DNA of 64,000 bases from Gloeophyllum trabeum ATCC 11539 (lineage: Eukaryota > Basidiomycota > Agaricomycetes > Gloeophyllales > Gloeophyllaceae). A program made the position numbers and the translations under genes. Positions within the stretch are counted from its first letter, which is position 1. The number at the start of each line of letters is the position of its first letter. Below, in pieces: positions 1 through 11,800 of this stretch. The stretch is taken from contig NW_006920410.1 in assembly GCF_000344685.1 (NCBI RefSeq), positions 674,717-738,716 on the forward strand. The letters run 5' to 3'. Below the pieces are notes generated by a model. It was not told the origin of the DNA. It did not search any database and saw nothing but the letters and a program-made list of their open reading frames with translations.

Positions 1-1872
1 TATCATTTCCTTCCGAATCTCTTCAACTATTAAGTCTTGTATTTGGTACCATTTCTCCTTATCGCCACCGCCCGAGCCCGCCCGCAGGTGGACTTTCCAC
101 ACCGTATTTTCCTTATCACGAGTAGTACCGGCCACAGACTCGTGGGTCACATTGGCGATGAGGTCATACGCCGTTGACGGGTGTGAAGGCGAGGCGTCGA
201 GATCTGAAGGGCCAGGCACAGGAGAATCACCGAGTCAGTGTTTCGTCAGAATGACGTGAATGAAGTAAGAGCGTGACCAACAATCTCGAAAATCAAGTCC
301 TCTGAGCGGGAAATTGACAATAGTGGGATTTTTCTCTTCCACAAACATGTTCTTCGTGAACCGTTTGAAGTGCAAAATGATATACGGAGGCAGGCGTTGA
401 CATTTGTACCTTCGTAGCTGACCCCGGATTTCCTATGCAGATAACAAAAATCAATTCATCTGCGGCCACACCTGAATGCCATAAGCGTGCCTGAGTCGTC
501 TTTCCGTCATACTTGGCGAGGACAGAGTGTATCCCGACTTGGGGAATGATGTTCTTCTCGACGGCGTCTTGGAACAGTGGGGGTGGCGGCAGATCCAATG
601 CGAGGAAGAGGAAGGGCGAAACGCTTGTTTTAATCTCTGCAGATTACATACATGTCACTGTAGATTATGAGGGTATATGAGGAAGACCACCAACCCCGAT
701 CAATAGCAAAGCGTGGTTTTTGATCAGAATCCAGGTCGCGACCCACGACAACTTGCTGGGTTTCCATTCGCACCTCGCCTTGGAACGTTTTGAAGATTAT
801 ACCTAGACATCGAATGAGCCGACACAACAGAGATCCTCGACGTCACTACTTACTGGAGTCCTTCTTCTTCGTACCGCCGAAGTCCTTGTGTAGATGATTC
901 AACAACCAGCCAAGGAACTCGACTGGGTCACCCTGATTTTCTAACCTGAACTTGCCACCGCTAGCCCTTCCTACCTCTTGCAAGAATTCGTGAGGGCTGA
1001 CCTGAGCCTTGAACAGTCGTGGATTCCATATTTTCTTAGCCAGGCCGGCAAAGCGCTTTAGCATCTCACTTTCCTTACCGCGGAAATTCGACAATAGCAG
1101 ATGGTCTCGTAGTGGAGGTACGTGAAGTAGAGTGTGGATAATCACGTTCATGTGATCATGTCTTTTGATGTTATTGAGGCCGACATATCCGGGGATGTAA
1201 GGTTTCGAGGATAAGTCGTAAGATGGTTTGTTCAAGTGAGCCGGGGAAGATAGTTGGGATATGGAAGCGGGGGTGAAAGTCGGCTTCAGGTAGAAAGCAA
1301 TATCCTCTAGTGAAGGATCTACAACTTCATAGCCATCAGGGAGGACGTAAACCTAGCAGAATTAAATAGGGGTCCCGCACCAAGCATAAGACGCGACTCA
1401 CCTTGTTTGTTTCTAGATTTATAAATACATGGTGATCGTCGTGAATGGAATGGGCGTAGGCGTATGAGCTTTTCCCGCGGCCCTGAAAATATTTTCCGCA
1501 GACTAGACAGCCGTATACATTGATATTCGAGAGAGATACCGAGCACAATTTCTCGAAATCGAAGTCCAGGACCGCTCTGTTGATCTACTCCAGTATGAAT
1601 AGCCGTGCACAATACCATGGCTAGCAGTTGGTACGCACCGTATCGAGGTACAGGTCGGATGCCCTAGGTGCATCGGCCTTCTCGATTGCATCAGTTTCCT
1701 CATACTCATATTCGTCTGTTAATTCTCCGTCCGCTTCTAGCACCTCCTGCTTATCGCCATTTGCCTCCGATGCACTTTCCTGGATGTCGTCTCCAACCCG
1801 CGCCTTCTTTCTGGGCGGTTCAGAGGTTGCTGTGGCTGTAGTGTCAGACGGCTCGGATCGTCGAGTGGCCAT
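1..1872 (-). CDS. SAD1: SAD1/USP39-like tri-snRNP protein, catalytically dead ubiquitin hydrolase fold (3' end cut)
   Basis: U4/U6.U5 tri-snRNP assembly factor for nuclear pre-mRNA splicing. From the ATG at 1872 the spliced exons read an acidic N-terminus, then a UBP-type zinc finger (CLVCGKYFQGRG; HDDHHVFINL), then a USP fold (YIPGYVGLNNIKRHD, VPPLRDHLLLSN, FKAQVSPHEFLQ). Further exons give IIPQVGIHSVLAKY and RFTKNMFVEEKNPTIVNFP and end near the window edge with KWYQIQDLIVEE. The position that carries the catalytic Cys in active USPs is Asp here (IKRHDHMNV), as is known for USP39/Sad1, so no peptidase activity is expected. At least six exons are visible. The last one or two dozen residues lie outside the window. 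It is divergent to RSM22 with a 228-bp spacer. Order and motifs are seen directly; the role is family knowledge. Confidence 0.9.
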
Positions 1873-2100
1873 TTGTTTGTGAAAAACACTCCGGACGAGC
1901 TCACGCGTAGGATGCTAGACTCTGCTAGTGGCCGACGCGTCGATCAGCAAGCGACCGCGGTTACGTAAGCACACTCTAAGTATTATTGACCCGGTGCCAG
2001 TGGCTTTACATGTAAATAATTTCGCGCGTCTCTATCCGGCCGCTCTCGTAGGGAGACGCGGGAGACTCTGTCTTTGACATTCGCTCGCTAGGTCTCGAAA
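1873..2100. promoter_or_regulatory. Bidirectional SAD1/RSM22 promoter with two ACGCGT boxes
   Basis: This 228-bp spacer separates two divergent start codons. It has two exact ACGCGT hexamers, at 1903-1908 and 1935-1940, and the palindrome TTACGTAA at 1961-1968. ACGCGT is the core bound by the MBF cell-cycle factor in ascomycete yeasts. Whether it acts the same way here is inference. Confidence 0.4.
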
Positions 2101-4228
2101 ATGTTACAGTCTCGTTGTGCGTGGTCTTTGCGGGTCATGCGGCCTAGCTTGTCGCAAAGCGCCAGATTCACTTCAACGCCCTTGGTCTGCTCTCAACCCA
2201 ACGGCCCGTTGGATTTAGACCCTTCCTTGCAGGCCCTTTTAAAAGACGTGGACATCTCTCTCATGCGTGCGAAGAGCGGCGCGTCGCTGGTCGAGAACAC
2301 GTCGCCCTTAAAGCCTGTGCGAGAGCTGGAGGTCTTCAGCGTCCCGGAGGACGAAGAGAACTCGCTGGAAGATGACTTGTCTGCAGAGGATGGGGTGCAT
2401 CACTGGGACATCAAGAAGTCTCCTGCCGCTCACTTTGGTAGTCGACGCATAGGGCAGGTCGTCATACCTTTGGAACTTCAAAATTCAATTGATCGACTTA
2501 TAGCAGGTATGATGCTTCCTGAGAATGGTAGTATTTTAGGTTCATTACAGTCATAGAGTCCGACAAATCAATGCTACACCAGGACGCTAAACGGCTCTTC
2601 ATGGATGAAACCGAGAATCAGTGGCATTTATCCTACGACACCAAGTATAAGTCGAGACAACAAGCTGGGCGACATCGAGAGAGGGACGGTACAGCATTCG
2701 CGTCAGTCGCCCTTCCAGCACACTACTCTGCCATTTATTCGGTATTGGATCATGTGAAGCGCCGGCTGGGTCCTGACTGGAAAGTGGGACGAATCATCGA
2801 CTGGGGTGCCGGGACTGGAAGTGGCCTATGGTACATACGTCTGTCATCATTTCGTTGTGTGTCGTTGATCATTCATTCCTTGCAGGGCTGCGGGACATTG
2901 CTTCCAGTCTGCAGATTCGGCTATCGACCGTCAGCTTGCATTGTCTACAGTCTTCAATTACGTTGGGATCGACAGGCGGGATGGACTAGTTTCCATCGGA
3001 AAACGCTTACTGCAAAATATCGAGATGGGCGACTTAAAGGTATCCTGGCGGAAATCACTCCACGAGGAGGACACAGTGGAACGTGCACGCGGGGGAGACT
3101 TCGTGGCATTATCCGCATTCCAGCTGTCTTCTTTACCTAATCCACTGGCCAAGAAGGAGCTTGTCAAGGAAATGTGGGAGAGCGGTGCCAGCGTTATCGT
3201 AGGTCAACTGATATATCCTCACGAAAGATACTAAAGTCCTTGATCCAGATCTTGATTGACCACAGCACGACGGAAGGCTTTGAGAGTATCGCAGAAGCCA
3301 GGCAAAAGATACTCACGATGGGACGCAAAGAACTCCAGAACCCTGACATGGCGAGCTGGCCGTCCGAAATTAAAGGGGCTCATGTGGTTGCACCTTGTCC
3401 ACATGACGGCACCTGCCCTCTGTACCACCCCGGATCGACGCGACTCGTGTGCGGCTTTTCGCAGCGGCTGCAACGCCCTGAGTTCATCCGCAGGACGAAA
3501 CACTCCGGAACGGGTCACGAAGATGTTGGATACTCGTACGTCGTCATTCGGCGAGGTGAGCGTCCAGCGGTGCCGGAGAAGAAAGTGGGACGGATAGGCT
3601 CTGTCGGCGCTCGCGTGCTGGAGAAGCTGGCCTTCAATCCTGAACCGCTTAAAGAGCTCAGGCTCGTTGGCGAACATCACGAACACCCTTCTGCAAAGCA
3701 TGAAGACGTTCATATAACTGGCCCTACTAGGCTTACTGAAGTAGAAGGGTCGTTTGATGAGATACAGGATCAGTTACGTCTCGAAGCCTTCAGCTGGCCG
3801 CGTTTAGTGTTCCCCCCTTTGAAACGCAGCGGCCATGTCATCATCGATGCATGCACACATGAAGGTAATTCACTGCTTTAGAAGGCGCATCTAGCTCTAA
3901 TATGTTCTTTCGCCCAGCCAAGATTATGCGCATGACAATCCCGAAGTCGCAAGGCAAGCAGCCTTTCTACGACGCTCGGAAATCGAGCTGGGGCGATATA
4001 TTCCCGCACGAACCCAAGAATGCCCCTCAGGAAAGGCACCAGCCCACTCGCGCGAGACGGGCTGGTGACACAACCCCCGTCAAAGGCAGCGACATCGGCA
4101 AACGCAAGAACTTGCACAGACAGCAGGCCGCCAGCTACGCAAGTCTCGATGGTGAGCTGAAAGAGCGGGCGGATAAACTGCGTCAGCAAAGGGTTCGGAA
4201 CCGCGACTCGTTCGATGATCTTGATTAG
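2101..4228 (+). CDS. RSM22: Mitochondrial Rsm22/METTL17-type small-subunit assembly factor
   Basis: Methyltransferase-like protein of the mitochondrial ribosomal small subunit. The ATG at 2101 opens an Arg/Ser-rich, acid-poor leader typical of a matrix presequence. Introns fit at 2507-2550, at about 2831-2885 (acceptor CTTGCAG), at 3199-3248 and at 3865-3917. Every join restores the frame. The Rossmann SAM-binding motif is RIIDWGAGTGSGLW. A Cys-containing loop, PCPHDGTCPL, is followed by VCGFSQRLQRPEF. That Cys set corresponds to the iron-sulfur region reported for METTL17/Rsm22. The tail after the last intron is basic and ends FDDLD. In fission yeast Rsm22 is fused to Cox11; here the reading frame stops with no Cox11 part. 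It is convergent with the uL1 gene, with 86 bp between stops. Confidence 0.9.
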
Positions 4229-4314
4229 GATCAGACTCTCAACTCCTACTTACGAGCGTGTTCACCACTCAATCACTGTAGCTATAGATATACCATAGGA
4301 AAGCTGTATTATTA

Positions 4315-5414
4315 TTATACATCTGCTATCTGTATGCCAGGTCCTTGGTTAGAACTGAGGACGACCTTCGTTATTGAGGTCGAGGGCTTATTGCCCTTCT
4401 TAGACTCTGCGTCGTCCTTCTGAATGCCCGTCGCCCGCTTCACAGTTGTGATGAAGTGTCGAACGTTCTTGATAACGTCGTCTATGGGCCATTGTAGCTG
4501 AGGGTCGCAGAAAGTGAGAAACAGCCGAGGAAGGGCATGAAGCGGAATCGCACAAACCTTTGCGATGGGTGTGCGAATGGTGCCAGCCTTGTCGCCCTTC
4601 CATTCGTCACTCCCTTGGAGTCTCCGGATGTACCCAGCTATATCATCCGTGACAGTGCCGCGACGCTCTGACGGCATTAAACCTCTAGGACCAAGGACAC
4701 GACCCAGCTTTGGCGTAATCGTGCGGATGAGGTTCGGCGTACAGAGAAAGATGGTGGCTTGATGACGACCATTTATGACCTGTGAAGGTCCCGTAACACT
4801 CCGTGAGCACGGTCAGCACAGGGGAAGGATCAAGGGCAACTTACACCCTCGATCAGCTCCGGACCGCCCACGATGTCAGCACCTGCTTTCTTGGCTTCGT
4901 CCGCCTGCCTCCCCTCCGCAAAGACAAGAATCTTGTCGCGAGCTTTCTGCTTCGCCTCCCGGGGTAAATTGATACGCCCCTTCGGAATGGCAGTGCCTTG
5001 CTTCATCTCGGTCTTGACTATGAGCTCGTAGGTTGCATTTGGTCTGGCCACTTCAACCGCCTACTCCACGTGAATATTACACCCTTCACCGGATGGATCG
5101 GAGGACGTACTCGCAGGACGTTAATGGCCTCCGTTAAGGGCATCTTCTCATGCTCGTAGATGTTCCTCTTCTTCTTGAGAGCCTCCTTCCTACGAGCTTT
5201 CGCGGCAGCCGCTTTCTTTGAGATGGTCGGAACCTTGGTCTTGACCTTCCGGAGCTGCAGGACCGGACTGCTGGACAGCTGCCGTGACAACACGGTATTC
5301 TGAACAAATGGATAGGTTAGCCTGGGCAAAATTCCACAAATTGTCTGCGTAGCACACCGGTCTCGACGTTATGGATCCATAGCATTGCCGACACAGTGAA
5401 CCGAGACCAAACAT
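4315..5414 (-). CDS. MRPL1: Mitochondrial ribosomal protein uL1
   Basis: Large-subunit mitoribosomal protein of the L1 stalk. The start is taken at the ATG at 5414 (MFGLGSLCRQCYGSITSR), which gives an Arg-containing mitochondrial leader. A longer in-frame ATG exists at 5459. After the first intron the frame reads NTVLSRQLSSSPVLQLRKVK, then a Lys/Ala-rich stretch, then the L1 body (PLTEAINVLR, PNATYELIVK, GTAIPKGRINLP, LRTITPKLGRVLGPRGLMP-like segment, GIQKDD). The last intron (donor GTTTGTG, acceptor CCCTCAG) is 60 nt and has no in-frame stop, so its retention would add 20 residues rather than truncate. The TAA is at 4315-4317. The start lies 139 bp from the divergent mL40 start. Confidence 0.9.
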
Positions 5415-5553
5415 GTCCTTAGAGAGGGCAGTAGGGCCTCGCAAAGTTTCGCGCTTCAATTTACGGAGAAGTGGTCACGTGCCTCTGTAGCGGCACTGAA
5501 ATTAGTCTATGATAATGTTGTCCATCTTCTAACTACCCCCAGGTCCGCGGAGC
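5415..5553. promoter_or_regulatory. Shared promoter of mitoribosomal uL1 and mL40 genes with CACGTG box
   Basis: The 139 bp between two divergent mitoribosomal start codons contains one GTCACGTG (CACGTG at 5476-5481). This matches the E-box core bound by bHLH proteins such as Cbf1 in yeasts. One control region probably serves both genes. The factor that binds is not known from sequence. Confidence 0.4.
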
Positions 5554-6176
5554 ATGTCTCTAGCTTTCTCTTCGCTCCCGGCAAGGAGCATCAAGCCATC
5601 GCTCAGAATATGCCAGACTTCCGTGCGGTACGCTGGTCGCGACGCTCCTGCCGGGGACCCGCGCAAAGAAATCCTCCGGCGCGTGCTGTATCCCTCTAAC
5701 CTACGAAACAAATCCACTCCTACTGGGACATGGCGCTCGGACGTCGGCCGGGCTCTCCAGCACGCCATACCCTCTGTGCAAGCACACGAGACCATTGAGC
5801 GGGCGTGGCTACTTCATCAGCGACATGTGCGCCGGAAAAGGGAAGCCGAACTGCAGAGGAAGTTTGAGAAGATGAAGGAAGCTATGGACGAGCTCTACAA
5901 ATTGGACAACCATCTGTACATTGAAGCGAATCGGCCAGAGGACCCTAGGGCACGGAGTGCAAAGGAGCTTGAGCTTGTAAAGGGCTTGAGGGGATCCGAG
6001 AGGAAGGCCATGGAGGCGCGGATTCGTGGTCTATTCCCCAGAGAATTGCGCGTGCCGACCGACACTCCGTCGAGGTTGGGTTGGAACTACGATTGGCAAC
6101 CTATACGACCCACGTCACCCTCATGTGAGTATTCTGATGTCTGCCCGTTCTTGAAGCTGACTTGGCCTCTGCAGAG
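5554..6176 (+). CDS. MRPL28: Mitochondrial ribosomal protein mL40 (fungal MRPL28 family)
   Basis: Large-subunit mitoribosomal protein. The ATG at 5554 is followed by an Arg/Ser-rich leader (MSLAFSSLPARSIKPSLR). A basic coiled helix follows (RHVRRKREAELQRKFEKMK), then ELYKLDNHLYIEANR. The conserved C-terminal family signature is FPRELRVPTDTPSRLGWNYD. One 50-nt intron (6125-6174) is inferred in the last codons. Splicing at GCAG joins T to AG and gives an immediate TAG, so the protein ends RPTSPS. Using the next AG, two bases downstream, would add about a dozen residues instead, so the exact C-terminus is unsure. It is convergent with CSN2. Confidence 0.85.
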
Positions 6177-6376
6177 TTTACATCTACCATTCGTTACACA
6201 TGTGGTTTTCGTCATAGCCTGTGCTCTGGAGTTTGTCCGAGTGGACCACATTTCACCCCACCATGCTGAGACTCGCAGATATGAGGTCAATGAGCTCGTG
6301 AACGGTATGGATACCGATGCATACAGATTTCAATGATGCGGTTACACAAAGCGAGAGAACATGAATTGCGACAAAC

Positions 6377-8424
6377 CTACCCCCACCTATCCATCTCTCG
6401 CATAGCACCAAACGATTCCGGCGGTAGACCCATGGCAGGATCCCCTCGCGTGCTCCCATTCTTCCCGATGACTGCTGAGTGCACACCTTCGAGAGCCTCC
6501 GTCCACTTCTCCAAAGCGGTATAGCGCTTCTTTTCCAAGTTGTGTCTAGATAAAAGTATACATGGTCTGAGGAAGTTGTGACAGATCATGAAGTGAAGGG
6601 CTGACTTTCGGGAAAGCTCCAGTCTCATGGAAACCTGGTCTATCTGACCATCGACTTTGCCTTCCAATATGAGACCGATGAGTAGTTCTTCCACTTCCTC
6701 TTTATCAACGTTCAATTGCTAGAGAAACATGACATCAGTACGGCAAGCCGGACGACGACGTGTTGCTCCCCCCACTTTTGCAAGGAAGGACAGTTCAAGC
6801 CGATTATACGGTTTGATGAGGTCAATGAGGTATTGGGTCCGTAAGCTATTTAGCAGTTCACCGATATACTGCCGGATGAAGGGATCGTCCATGATCGTCG
6901 AGCGGTTGTCTGTTGGATTAATCCCTTCAGCCGACATGATCAAAACAAAATCAGCGGAGTAACCTCGTATGATCTTCTCGGCAGCGAAGACCTCTCGTCG
7001 CTGGTAGGCATCCACAAGGTCAGTCATAGCCTTGATCTGCGGGTCGTTCTTGTATCTGCACAACGCAACGTTACTTCGGAAGACCCGCCACAGACCCAGG
7101 CCGGTACTCACGGTTTCGTCTCCTGACTGTCGAAGGGGTTCACCTCGCTCCCGGTGAGCATGTTCGCCAGCACGAGGTATTTCAGGACTTGGATGCGCTG
7201 CGGCGATCCAGCCTCGTCGTAGTTCCGGAAGGATTCGAAGAAATCTTCGCTTGCGCGGTTCCATTGACCTGGGTGGACGGGTCGCCGATCAGCTGGAAAC
7301 AGTCAGGAGTTGAATTAGAGACAACTACATACGTTCACCCATCCACATTTTCCCTCCGCATTCCTTGATTACCCCCATGATGCGAGGATGTGGAATGGCA
7401 GAACGGACGCTATTAGAGGCGTTGTAGATTTCCTAACCACACTGTTTAGGCCATTACTGTAACGAATATAGAGATGGATCCAGACCTTCAACTTCTTGAG
7501 ATTCCTGGTCTCGTTGTGCATCTGTATCTCGAGCGCGTAGATTTCTAGTAACTGGGTGCCACGCTGTGACTGGTCATCGCCGTCTGACCCGGTTCCGGTT
7601 GCATCGTACAGCTCTTTGATAAGCTAGGGAAGCGTAGATGAGACACAGTGACACGCTACAGGAAGGATCGTACCTTTGATAGGCGGCCATATTCCCGACG
7701 ATCCAGCCATAGCTTGGCTAGCTTGAGATTTGTCTTGACAGACAGACGCTATTATTGAGGTATTGAGAGCAATCTTTAACGACTCTTCTTAGGAAGGGGA
7801 GTGACTCACCTCATTCTTCGCTTCCACGAGGGCATCTTTTGTTGCCTGATAGAACCGTTCTAACACATCGACCTCCACGGGACCACCCTTCCCACCGCCG
7901 ACATAATCCAATATACCGTTGATCGTCTTCTCGGAATAATTGCGAGTCACAGCAGACTTGGTGTAGGTGAGCAGTTCGGTATAAGTCTTCAATGCATCGT
8001 TTGGTCGGTGGAGGTGAAGGAAGAGCAACTTCGTGGATTGCTTCAAAGCTTTAAAGCCCCTGTAAGTAATCAATGTACAGATGCGCTAAGGGGGTACGAG
8101 GATGATACGAACCAATCTCCTTTCTCCGTCTCTTGATCGACGATGGCCCGGAACTCTTTCAGTGCTTGCTCGGGATTGTCTTCCTTCTTCGCTGAACGGA
8201 GCCATTACCGTCGGTCCAAGGCAGCCACATACAAAAATCTTACACTTTGCAGTGTAGTACATATTCTCGATGTCCACCGTTCCAGACTCGTTCGCCTCAT
8301 CATCGTCCGAATACTCAAAGCCATAGTCCTGCGCCCGGGTTCAAGCCAAGTAATGACTTGGGTGAAGAGGGTGACTCGCCTCATCATCACTCCCTTGCAT
8401 ATAGTCGGCATCATCTTCATCCAT
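6377..8424 (-). CDS. CSN2: COP9 signalosome subunit 2 (PCI protein)
   Basis: CSN2 is the scaffold subunit that helps the COP9 signalosome engage and deneddylate cullin-RING ligases in nucleus and cytosol. The ATG at 8424 starts a very acidic N-terminus ([21 protein letters not shown]). Spliced exons then give [94 protein letters not shown] and the winged-helix end of the PCI domain ([23 protein letters not shown], then [10 protein letters not shown]). About ten short introns are needed. Splitting is heavy, so individual exon ends are approximate. The protein is roughly 490 residues, near the family length, with an extra tail after the canonical end (up to REMDRWG). It is divergent to FAB1 across 439 bp. 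Confidence 0.88.
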
Positions 8425-8863
8425 GGTTTAGTAAATGTGTTCGGAAAGAGTCTGAGTCGGGTCCTGGCCAGTGGCGTCTGCTCTGGTGGGACGCGTACTA
8501 CTACTAGGCTAGATTGTGGGCGCCTTGGCACGTGCTCCTCGCGCGGTGGCTTTACCTGCGCTCCGCGTCCGAGTCCAACTTGGCCTCCGAACTCCCTATC
8601 CGCACATTAGCTTTGATTACTGGCCGCCATCGCTGCTGTCGACGTTGGATACCGGACTGGATAGACGGTTCAGTTTTGCTTGATATCTGCTGCTCGAGCG
8701 CAGGCTTGGGAGGATATCTGTTGTGTTCCCAGAACCTCTCGGAACTCGCTTCCCGTCCTCCCGAAACATACTTTACGTCCGTTATTCTCCATCGGTGACG
8801 TCCCTCTCGTCGAGCAAAAGATGCAACCACGTTAAATCTCTTGCCTTACATTGAGTGTACCGC
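8425..8863. promoter_or_regulatory. CSN2/FAB1 divergent intergenic region
   Basis: This 439-bp spacer carries both promoters. One CACGTG E-box sits at 8529-8534. Short open frames here have no coding character. No other signal was recognised. Confidence 0.35.
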
Positions 8864-11800
8864 ATGGAATCGCCTACGTCTCTCCCTGGACCGAGCCAGA
8901 GCGGGCTATCTTCACGATCTCGCAGCAACACGAAGCTGGTCGACGATGTCACGAGTCTAACGTCTTTCAATCCCTTCTCGGAAGAGGACGAGAACGATCA
9001 ATCTTCCTACGCGCTGGTGTCTTCCTTGTTTTCGAAGCTGAAGAGCACCTTTACCGATCCGCTGTCGCAAGCGGTAGCTGTAGCTTCTGGAGCGCCGACT
9101 ATCACCAGTAATGGACAGAAAGAGAGCACTGCGAAGTCATCCAGTACTACTGAACTACGACGGCCGTCCAACTCGGTGCTTCAGCACCAGACCTCTAACG
9201 TCTCCTCCCGATCGTCCACGGATCGTCATGCTCCTCTTACTGTTCTATTACCCAAGACTGCTCCTCCACTTGTTTCGCTTACGCCGGTAGTATCCGAAGC
9301 GCCATCATTCAATGGCGAATATGATAGGCCACCATCTCGGGGTGGGTTGATGAATTCACCGGCAGTGGAAACTCCAGATGGGGGAGCATACGGCACTGCG
9401 ATCCCTGGATTCCCAATACAAGATGACGCTCGGAGTATAAGAACCACTATGAGCGTGAGGAGGTCAGATTCAGTGTCCAAGGTCATGCGGAGGATACGCG
9501 GGGAGGGTAATCATCCCATCCGCTACTTCGACGTCTCACCTTCTGATCTCAATCTGTAGGCCTCTCGAAGGATTACTGGATGGATGATGAAAACTGCAAG
9601 GAATGTTATGACTGCAAGAGTGTGTTTACGACCTGGAGACGGAAACATCATTGTCGTATATGCGGTGCGTCGGTTCGTTCAATAGGATGCAGCCCTTTAA
9701 TCAGTCTATAGGGCAAATCTTTTGCTCGAGATGTGCTTCCAACATAATCAAAGGCTCCCGATTCGGCCACGACGGCATGCTTCGTGTCTGTAATCTTTGC
9801 CTCGAGAAATTGCAAAAGGGTGACCAGGAGGACGAAGATGACCGACGGTCCGTTACATCTGCGCCTACATCTGCAGCCTTTGCAGCTCATCAGTTCGGAA
9901 TGGACGCTATGTCCTTTGGCTTGGGTCATCACCCTCAGTCTCCGTTCGCGGCGGCACAGCTGTTCGGGCGGTCCGACGAACCTTATAACTTATTCTCGAT
10001 AGCTGAGGCTAGGAATAGACGTGCGGCCAACCGGTCGGATGATAGCGGTCTCTCCTCTCCTGCACGATCTATGTCCCCGGACGATCTGGTAACCAGAGAC
10101 GCCATGCGTAAGAGTATAGCGCCTTTCCGTCGCGGTGTTCACGAAGACGAGAAGGACGTGTTCGATGTCCAGGATGCGTCCTCTGAGCGTCCCGACCAAT
10201 CACCAAGGGGTGGTACTAAAACTCCTGTAGACTTCCCGATAACCGTGCCCGTGAATGTCGATGGGACTAGCTCAATTCAGTTTCCAGGATCATCACCAGA
10301 AAATGCGTATTCAGCGGGTATTGTGGACAGCCCGGGACCGCACAATGCTCTGAGGTCACGGTATAACTCTTATGCAGGCTACGACGATCCTGGCACGCCA
10401 TTTATCAGAAGTCGTGTACAGAGCCGATTGACGGAATACATGATTCCCGGGGAGCCCGCTTGGCGACAGCGGAGAGAAAGTACAGCCTATGCACAGGAGC
10501 TGAACTTGATCTCGATGTTCCATTTGCGGATTATGTTGCGACAGATGCTGACCAAGGAAGAAATACCAAATGTCAAGGAGTGGGAGGAGACGCTGCTGAA
10601 GTTGGCACTTCGTATTGCTCGTGAATTGACGTTCACTGCGTACCCCCAGCGACAAGGCGCAGATATGGATGTCCGCCGGTATGTTAAGATCAAGAAGCTT
10701 CCGGGTGGTACTCCTCAAGACTCTGAATACGTGGACGGTGCAGTCATTACCAAGAATGTCGCGCACAAGCAGATGTCTCGGACCCAGCGGAACCCTCGGG
10801 TGATGCTTGTTACCTTTCCACTCGAGTTCCACCGAGTGGAAGGGCAGTACATGCATTTCGGACAGATCGTGCGGCAGGAGAAGGAATATCTCGGCAACCT
10901 TGCAAGTCGAATTGCAGCGCTCAGGCCGCATGTACTGCTGGTTGAGAAGTCCGTCTCGCGACTCGCGCTGGACGCGCTTGCGAAGCATCGGATAGCCGTC
11001 GCGAGATCGGTGAAGGGGTCTGCGGTCCAGTTTGTTGCACGCATGACGCAGGCGGATGTGTTCTCATCCATTGACAAGTTGGCTCTGGAGCCTCGATTAG
11101 GACACGCATCGAATTTCCGGATCCAGACGTTTGATCATCCTTTGATCCCAGGGCGGCGTAAGACCTTCATGCGCTTTGAGGGATGCAGTCGGGACATGGG
11201 ATGCACCATTATCGTCCGTGGGGGTGACATTGAGGTGTTGAGGAGGATTAAGAAGGTCACCAGATTCCTGGCCTTCATCGTCCGGAACTTGAAATTGGAG
11301 ACGCATCTATGGAAGGACTCGCTCATAACATTGCCGCCACTCTCGAGCCTCGCAGTTCCGTCCAACGCGGAGTCCACCGAACATGATCCGTTTGCCAACT
11401 TCGCAGCTACCTTTGACAATCAAGGGGATACTGGGAGTTCTTCGGCTCACAATGATGATATGGACAGCGAGGGTGATGCCAGAAGCGTAGTGGATGAAGA
11501 CGCAGAGCAGTTGAAACTCTCTAGAAGAATCCAAGAATCCTTAGAGCCATATTTGAACACGTTCATATCCGTTTCGGCGACTTTGCGCTTCCCCCCGCCG
11601 TATCCTATCAAGAGGATGAAAGAGCTAGATGATGAGCTCATCAGGGCTAAGCAGGCCTGGGAAGATGAAGTTATCAGGCGAGAGGAGAAAGTCAACCACG
11701 GGCACCAACAAGAGATGACCATAACGCCTGCTTCTTTCCAAGATGAACTAAAAGCCCAGATAGAGGCGTTACCGGCATTGCATGATCTGTCCAAAACACC

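Noticed and set aside
1..1872. Active deubiquitinase
   Set aside because: The catalytic Cys position is Asp (IKRHDHMN), as in USP39/Sad1.
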